From assembly GCA_030445275.1 (NCBI GenBank), contig JAUCSE010000102.1, positions 1 to 64,000 of the forward strand: 64,000 bases of DNA, written 5' to 3'. A program made the translations under genes and the position numbers. This document shows positions 61,011 through 64,000 of the stretch, piece after piece. Numbering within the stretch: position 1 is the stretch's first letter; each line of letters opens with the position of its first letter. Under the pieces are notes generated by a model. It was not told the DNA's origin and made no database searches. It saw only the letters and a list, made by a program, of their open reading frames with translations. The DNA is from Mucilaginibacter sp. Lineage in GTDB: Bacteria > Bacteroidota > Bacteroidia > Sphingobacteriales > Sphingobacteriaceae.

Positions 61011-61715
61011 TTAAAATATCGTCAAAAAATCTTTCAACATCGCTTGATATTGCTTGCTGTAAATCTTGGGTTCATCATAAATAACTAAGTGTTCTTCAAC
61101 AACTTGTTGCTCAGCAAAGCTCCAGGACAGTATTTCTCGGTGCGGCGTATCTATTTCAAAGGAGTGCAGCCTAATAATTCTTTGCAAGTAAAGTCCACAT
61201 TTTATGGCCAATGTTTTAACTAACTCAGCTGTTTCAGGTGGTAATATCAGCCAGAAAATACCATTCGTATTAAGATGGGCAGCACTATCATGTACCAGCT
61301 TGTCAAAAAAGCCCTCATCCGTGTGTTTGGCTAAAGTTTTCTTTGCACCTGGCGATTTCAGAGAATTGATATAGAATGGTGGATTAGAAACGATGAGATC
61401 ATATTTTTTATCGGGATGAACCTCAAAAAAAGTCTCAAAGCCCGAAGAATATAAAGTTAGCCTGTTAGCAAACCGGGAGTTTTGCAAATTGGCTGTAGCT
61501 GTTTTAGCTGCATTCTCATCAATCTCAACCGCATCAATATGGGCAATAGGAAAACGTTGGGCCAGCATCAAGGCAATTACTCCGGTACCGGTGCCTATAT
61601 CTAATATTGCTGATGATTTATTTGCACCAGCCAAAGCGCCCAGCAAAACACCATCAGTATTTATCTTCATGGCGCAACCGCTTTGATCAACGCTGAATTG
61701 TTTAAAGTGGAACAT
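61011..61715 (-). CDS. tRNA1(Val) (adenine-37-N6)-methyltransferase, TrmN6-like
   Basis: I choose the ATG at 61715 (234 residues, MFHFKQFSVDQSGCAMKINTDG), the family's pattern 'F.FKQF...Q..CAMKV.TDGVLLGA'. The SAM-binding motif is 'LDIGTGTGVIALMLAQR' and the adenine-binding active site is NPPFY. It should methylate A37 of tRNA-Val. An ATG 3 bp upstream and one at 61748 are alternatives. It is divergent from an unknown gene. Confidence 0.9.
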   Translation of the reverse strand: MFHFKQFSVDQSGCAMKINTDGVLLGALAGANKSSAILDIGTGTGVIALMLAQRFPIAHIDAVEIDENAAKTATANLQNSRFANRLTLYSSGFETFFEVHPDKKYDLIVSNPPFYINSLKSPGAKKTLAKHTDEGFFDKLVHDSAAHLNTNGIFWLILPPETAELVKTLAIKCGLYLQRIIRLHSFEIDTPHREILSWSFAEQQVVEEHLVIYDEPKIYSKQYQAMLKDFLTIF

Positions 61716-61779
61716 CATGGCTAAATTATAATTAAATATCAAAATCATTTATCTTTAATGACATCTAACAAAGCTATTC

Positions 61780-62586
61780 ATGGATAAAAAAGCCCTTAAA
61801 ATTTTAACTGATACGCATTGGTCGACTGCAGGATGGAAACGGGATTTTAAAACCACACCTGCTGATTTTGAATATGCCAAAAGCAAAGGTTTAATGTTTG
61901 ACGATATCTTTGTAGATCATAAGCAAATTATAGAATGGCTTTTATCCGCCTTTGAAAACACATCAAGAAAACATATTGTCAAATGTTTTTTAAGTAGTCT
62001 TTCAACAAGGCAGCTTCATTTACGTTCTAGCTTATCAAGCTACGCTTTTGCCAGGCATTTTCCCAGGCATAACTTTTTATTCAATGATCCATATTATTGT
62101 AATGTATGTGGTATATACAAGAACGAAAAGCAGCTGGGAAACCTTAATGTACTCAATTTTGAACGCATTAGATGGGGTGGGGTAAGACTAACTAATCCGT
62201 TGTACACCGCATTTAATTTAGATATAATTAATAAGGAAGAAACCCCTGAACCAAATATAGAAGATGTTGATATTCTAAATAATATTATAGCTACAATTAA
62301 AGGCTGTGAGCCAGCCGACAGACCAAATCAACTTGAAAAACGATTGGCAAAATTATTAAAATCAAATACCGCTGAACGGAAGACCGTCATAGATATATTG
62401 GGTGTTTGCGGTATTTTAGAAACCAAGCAGCATAAAGGTTTTTTTGACAACTATATACCCTTAAACAAACGTGCTGACAGACCTGTAAACAAAACCGATT
62501 GGGAATATCCCGTAGATTGGTGGACGGGGCAGGACGGCATTAATAAAGCTGCATTAGATTTTTACTTCAAAGATTATTTAAAATGA
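61780..62586 (+). CDS. Hypothetical protein of unrecognised family
   Basis: This 268-residue cytosolic protein matches no family I know. It is helical at the N-terminus (DHKQIIEWLLSAFENTSRKH), has a CNVCG pair after 'FNDPYY' that could be half a metal site, and aromatic patches at the C-terminus ('WEYPVDWWTGQDG', 'ALDFYFKDYLK'). The DNA looks more AT-rich than its neighbours. It is divergent from TrmN6 and convergent with the VOC/purL genes. Confidence 0.7.
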   Translation: MDKKALKILTDTHWSTAGWKRDFKTTPADFEYAKSKGLMFDDIFVDHKQIIEWLLSAFENTSRKHIVKCFLSSLSTRQLHLRSSLSSYAFARHFPRHNFLFNDPYYCNVCGIYKNEKQLGNLNVLNFERIRWGGVRLTNPLYTAFNLDIINKEETPEPNIEDVDILNNIIATIKGCEPADRPNQLEKRLAKLLKSNTAERKTVIDILGVCGILETKQHKGFFDNYIPLNKRADRPVNKTDWEYPVDWWTGQDGINKAALDFYFKDYLK

Positions 62587-62593
62587 AAACTTC

Positions 62594-62983
62594 CTAAACT
62601 TCGTAAAGCTCCAGCGGCAATCCATCCGGATCAGAAAAAAAAGTGAACCGTTTGCCGGTAGACTCATCAATGCGGATAGGTTCAATAATTATGCCGTGCT
62701 TTTTAATATCAAGTACAGCCTCGTCAATATCATCAACCTCAAAAGCTAAATGACGCAAGCCTGCAGCCTCGGGACCCGATACCCTGGCGGGTGGATCGGG
62801 AAATGAAAAAAGCTCGATCTGGTATTGGTTGCCCACTTCCAGATCAAGCTTGTATGATTGTCGCTCTTCGCGATAAATTTCCTGTAATATTTTTAAACCC
62901 AGTATCTCGCTATAAAATTGCTTTGACTTTTCATAGTCCGAGCAAATGATCGCGATGTGGTGCACCCGGTTTAACTTCAGCAT
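62594..62983 (-). CDS. VOC (glyoxalase/bleomycin-resistance) family protein
   Basis: The 129-residue protein is a single VOC domain: 'NRVHHIAIICSDYEKSKQFYSEILG', 'QYQIELFSFPDPPAR', 'GLRHLAFEVDDIDEAV' and 'KRFTFFSDPDGLPLELYE'. Metal-ligand candidates are the two His and the final Glu. It may be a lactoylglutathione-lyase-like or a SMU1112c/YaeR-like protein. Its ATG overlaps the purL stop (TAATG). Confidence 0.9.
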   Translation of the reverse strand: MLKLNRVHHIAIICSDYEKSKQFYSEILGLKILQEIYREERQSYKLDLEVGNQYQIELFSFPDPPARVSGPEAAGLRHLAFEVDDIDEAVLDIKKHGIIIEPIRIDESTGKRFTFFSDPDGLPLELYEV

Positions 62984-64000
62984 TATTCGCCTAAGATAGA
63001 ATGTAATACATTGCTGTGAACCATTTTCAGATCAGTAACATGACCAAATGGCTCTTCGTCAACATTCAGGGAACCATTGTTTACGTTACCTAACAAACTA
63101 AATTCAGTTTCGCTGGTAGCCATAAACTCAATGAAACGTTCCTGCTCTTCTGGCGCTACGGTTACCACTACCCTGCCCTGTGCTTCGCCAAAAAGGAAAG
63201 CATCCTTACGGATAGTTCCGTCTGTGTCAATATCAAAACCCAGTCCGTTTGGCATAGCCGACTCTAACAGGTTAATATATAAACCACCATCAGCCACATC
63301 ATGTGCCGATTCAATAACGCGGTGTTTAATCAGTTCCTTTACAGTTTGCTGCATATCATACTCCTTATCCATATCAAAATAAGGGGCCGGAGCAGTTAGT
63401 ATTTTATGCCATGAAGCCAAATACTGTGATGAAGCAATATCGTTTACCGATTCGCCAATCAGGTAGATAAAATCACCTGGCTGTTTAAAATCAGCGGTCA
63501 TAATGTTTTCTGTATCTTCCATGATACCAAGCATACCTATGGTTGGTGTAGGGAACACCGAGCCACCATCTGCAGATTGATTATAAAAGCTCACATTCCC
63601 ACCGGTTACCGGAGTTTCAAACTTACGGCAGGCATTGCCCATGCCTTTTATAGCGCTTACAAATTGCCAGTAAACCTCAGGATTGTAAGGATTACCAAAA
63701 TTCAGGCAATTGGTTATAGCAACCGGCTCGCCACCCGCGCAAGTAATATTACGTGCAGCCTCGGCCACAGCAATTTCAGTACCTTTTAACGGATCAGCAT
63801 ATACATAGCGCGAGTTACAATCGGTAGTTAATACAATAGCTTTATCGGTATCCTTAACAGCAACTACAGCAGCATCGCAGACAAGGTTGGCTGTCATGGT
63901 TTGTACACCTACCATGCTGTCATACTGATCGGTTACCCAACGTTTTGATGCCAGATTCGGATGGGATGCCAAATGTTCGGCAACTTCAACCAGGTTAGCA
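62983..64000 (-). CDS. purL: Phosphoribosylformylglycinamidine synthase, C-terminal part (partial)
   Basis: The frame is open to the right edge, so only the last about 339 residues are seen. Features are 'DAAVVAVKDTDKAIVLTTDCNSRY', 'ARNITCAGGEPVAITNCLNFGNP', 'TPVTGGNVSFYNQ' and 'SAHDVADGGLYINLLES', which match the second AIR-synthase-related half of the small-type PurL. The enzyme makes FGAM in purine synthesis using glutamine-derived ammonia. The stop overlaps the VOC start (TAATG). Confidence 0.95.
   Translation of the reverse strand, partial: ANLVEVAEHLASHPNLASKRWVTDQYDSMVGVQTMTANLVCDAAVVAVKDTDKAIVLTTDCNSRYVYADPLKGTEIAVAEAARNITCAGGEPVAITNCLNFGNPYNPEVYWQFVSAIKGMGNACRKFETPVTGGNVSFYNQSADGGSVFPTPTIGMLGIMEDTENIMTADFKQPGDFIYLIGESVNDIASSQYLASWHKILTAPAPYFDMDKEYDMQQTVKELIKHRVIESAHDVADGGLYINLLESAMPNGLGFDIDTDGTIRKDAFLFGEAQGRVVVTVAPEEQERFIEFMATSETEFSLLGNVNNGSLNVDEEPFGHVTDLKMVHSNVLHSILGE

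Overview
The window looks like chromosomal DNA of a Bacteroidota species in the Sphingobacteriaceae, Mucilaginibacter- or Pedobacter-like. The reasons are TonB-dependent receptors with carboxypeptidase-regulatory N-termini, DUF5686, DUF4397, DUF3276 and DUF5522 proteins, a BlaI/M56 pair, a long NusB, and promoters of the TTG / TAnnTTTG type. The organism call is inferred from gene content only. There is no phage, insertion sequence, CRISPR array or rRNA.

Layout. 0-5.5 kb: regulators (TetR, receiver, AraC next to an SDR), small membrane proteins, DUF1801 and LysE. 5.6-8.2 kb: an outer-membrane Omp85-type barrel fused to a domain with FAM20/HipA-like kinase motifs. 8.4-18.9 kb, all minus strand: exported redox and envelope genes (DoxX-like membrane protein, Tat-exported superoxide dismutase, DUF4397 lipoprotein, TonB receptor, di-heme peroxidase, YceI, two tandem TlpA-like thioredoxins). 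18.9-21.4 kb: a cluster centred on cysteine and S-adenosylmethionine. It holds a clear SAM-I riboswitch, a cysteine desulfurase, tRNA-Cys 24 nt after the desulfurase stop, two unannotated short ORFs ending in runs of cysteine codons, and a second divergent SAM-I-like aptamer directly before one of them and upstream of the TlpA pair. 21.4-25.1 kb: tRNA-Arg(CCG) and an AraC regulator fused to a MacB-type permease.

25.6-38.7 kb: envelope genes (DUF5686, two DUF4198-like proteins, a siderophore receptor, PepSY-like protein, outer-membrane proteins, sterol-desaturase-like enzyme, a Kelch gene bracketed by a 66-bp direct repeat). 38.8-43 kb: M56/BlaI pair, NTF2-like protein, YchF. 43.3-53.8 kb: mostly housekeeping (MgtE, DUF3276, ABC exporter, leucine-dehydrogenase-like protein with a replaced catalytic lysine, NusB, DUF1573, YajC, YbbR-like, CoaE, MBL hydrolase, DUF5522, MarR). 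53.9-64 kb: aldo/keto reductase, a GHL10/CBM9/EVE operon, GH20 hexosaminidase, TrmN6, an unknown protein, a VOC protein and the 3' part of purL running off the end.

Working together: the best candidate for an undescribed system is the 18.9-21.2 kb cluster. There, SAM sensing, cysteine desulfuration, tRNA-Cys supply and cysteine-codon-rich leader ORFs lie together upstream of thiol-redox genes. Two families of intergenic inverted repeats (GTCATGCTGAGCC.. and GTCATTGCGAGG..) are scattered between genes, mostly at convergent 3' ends.
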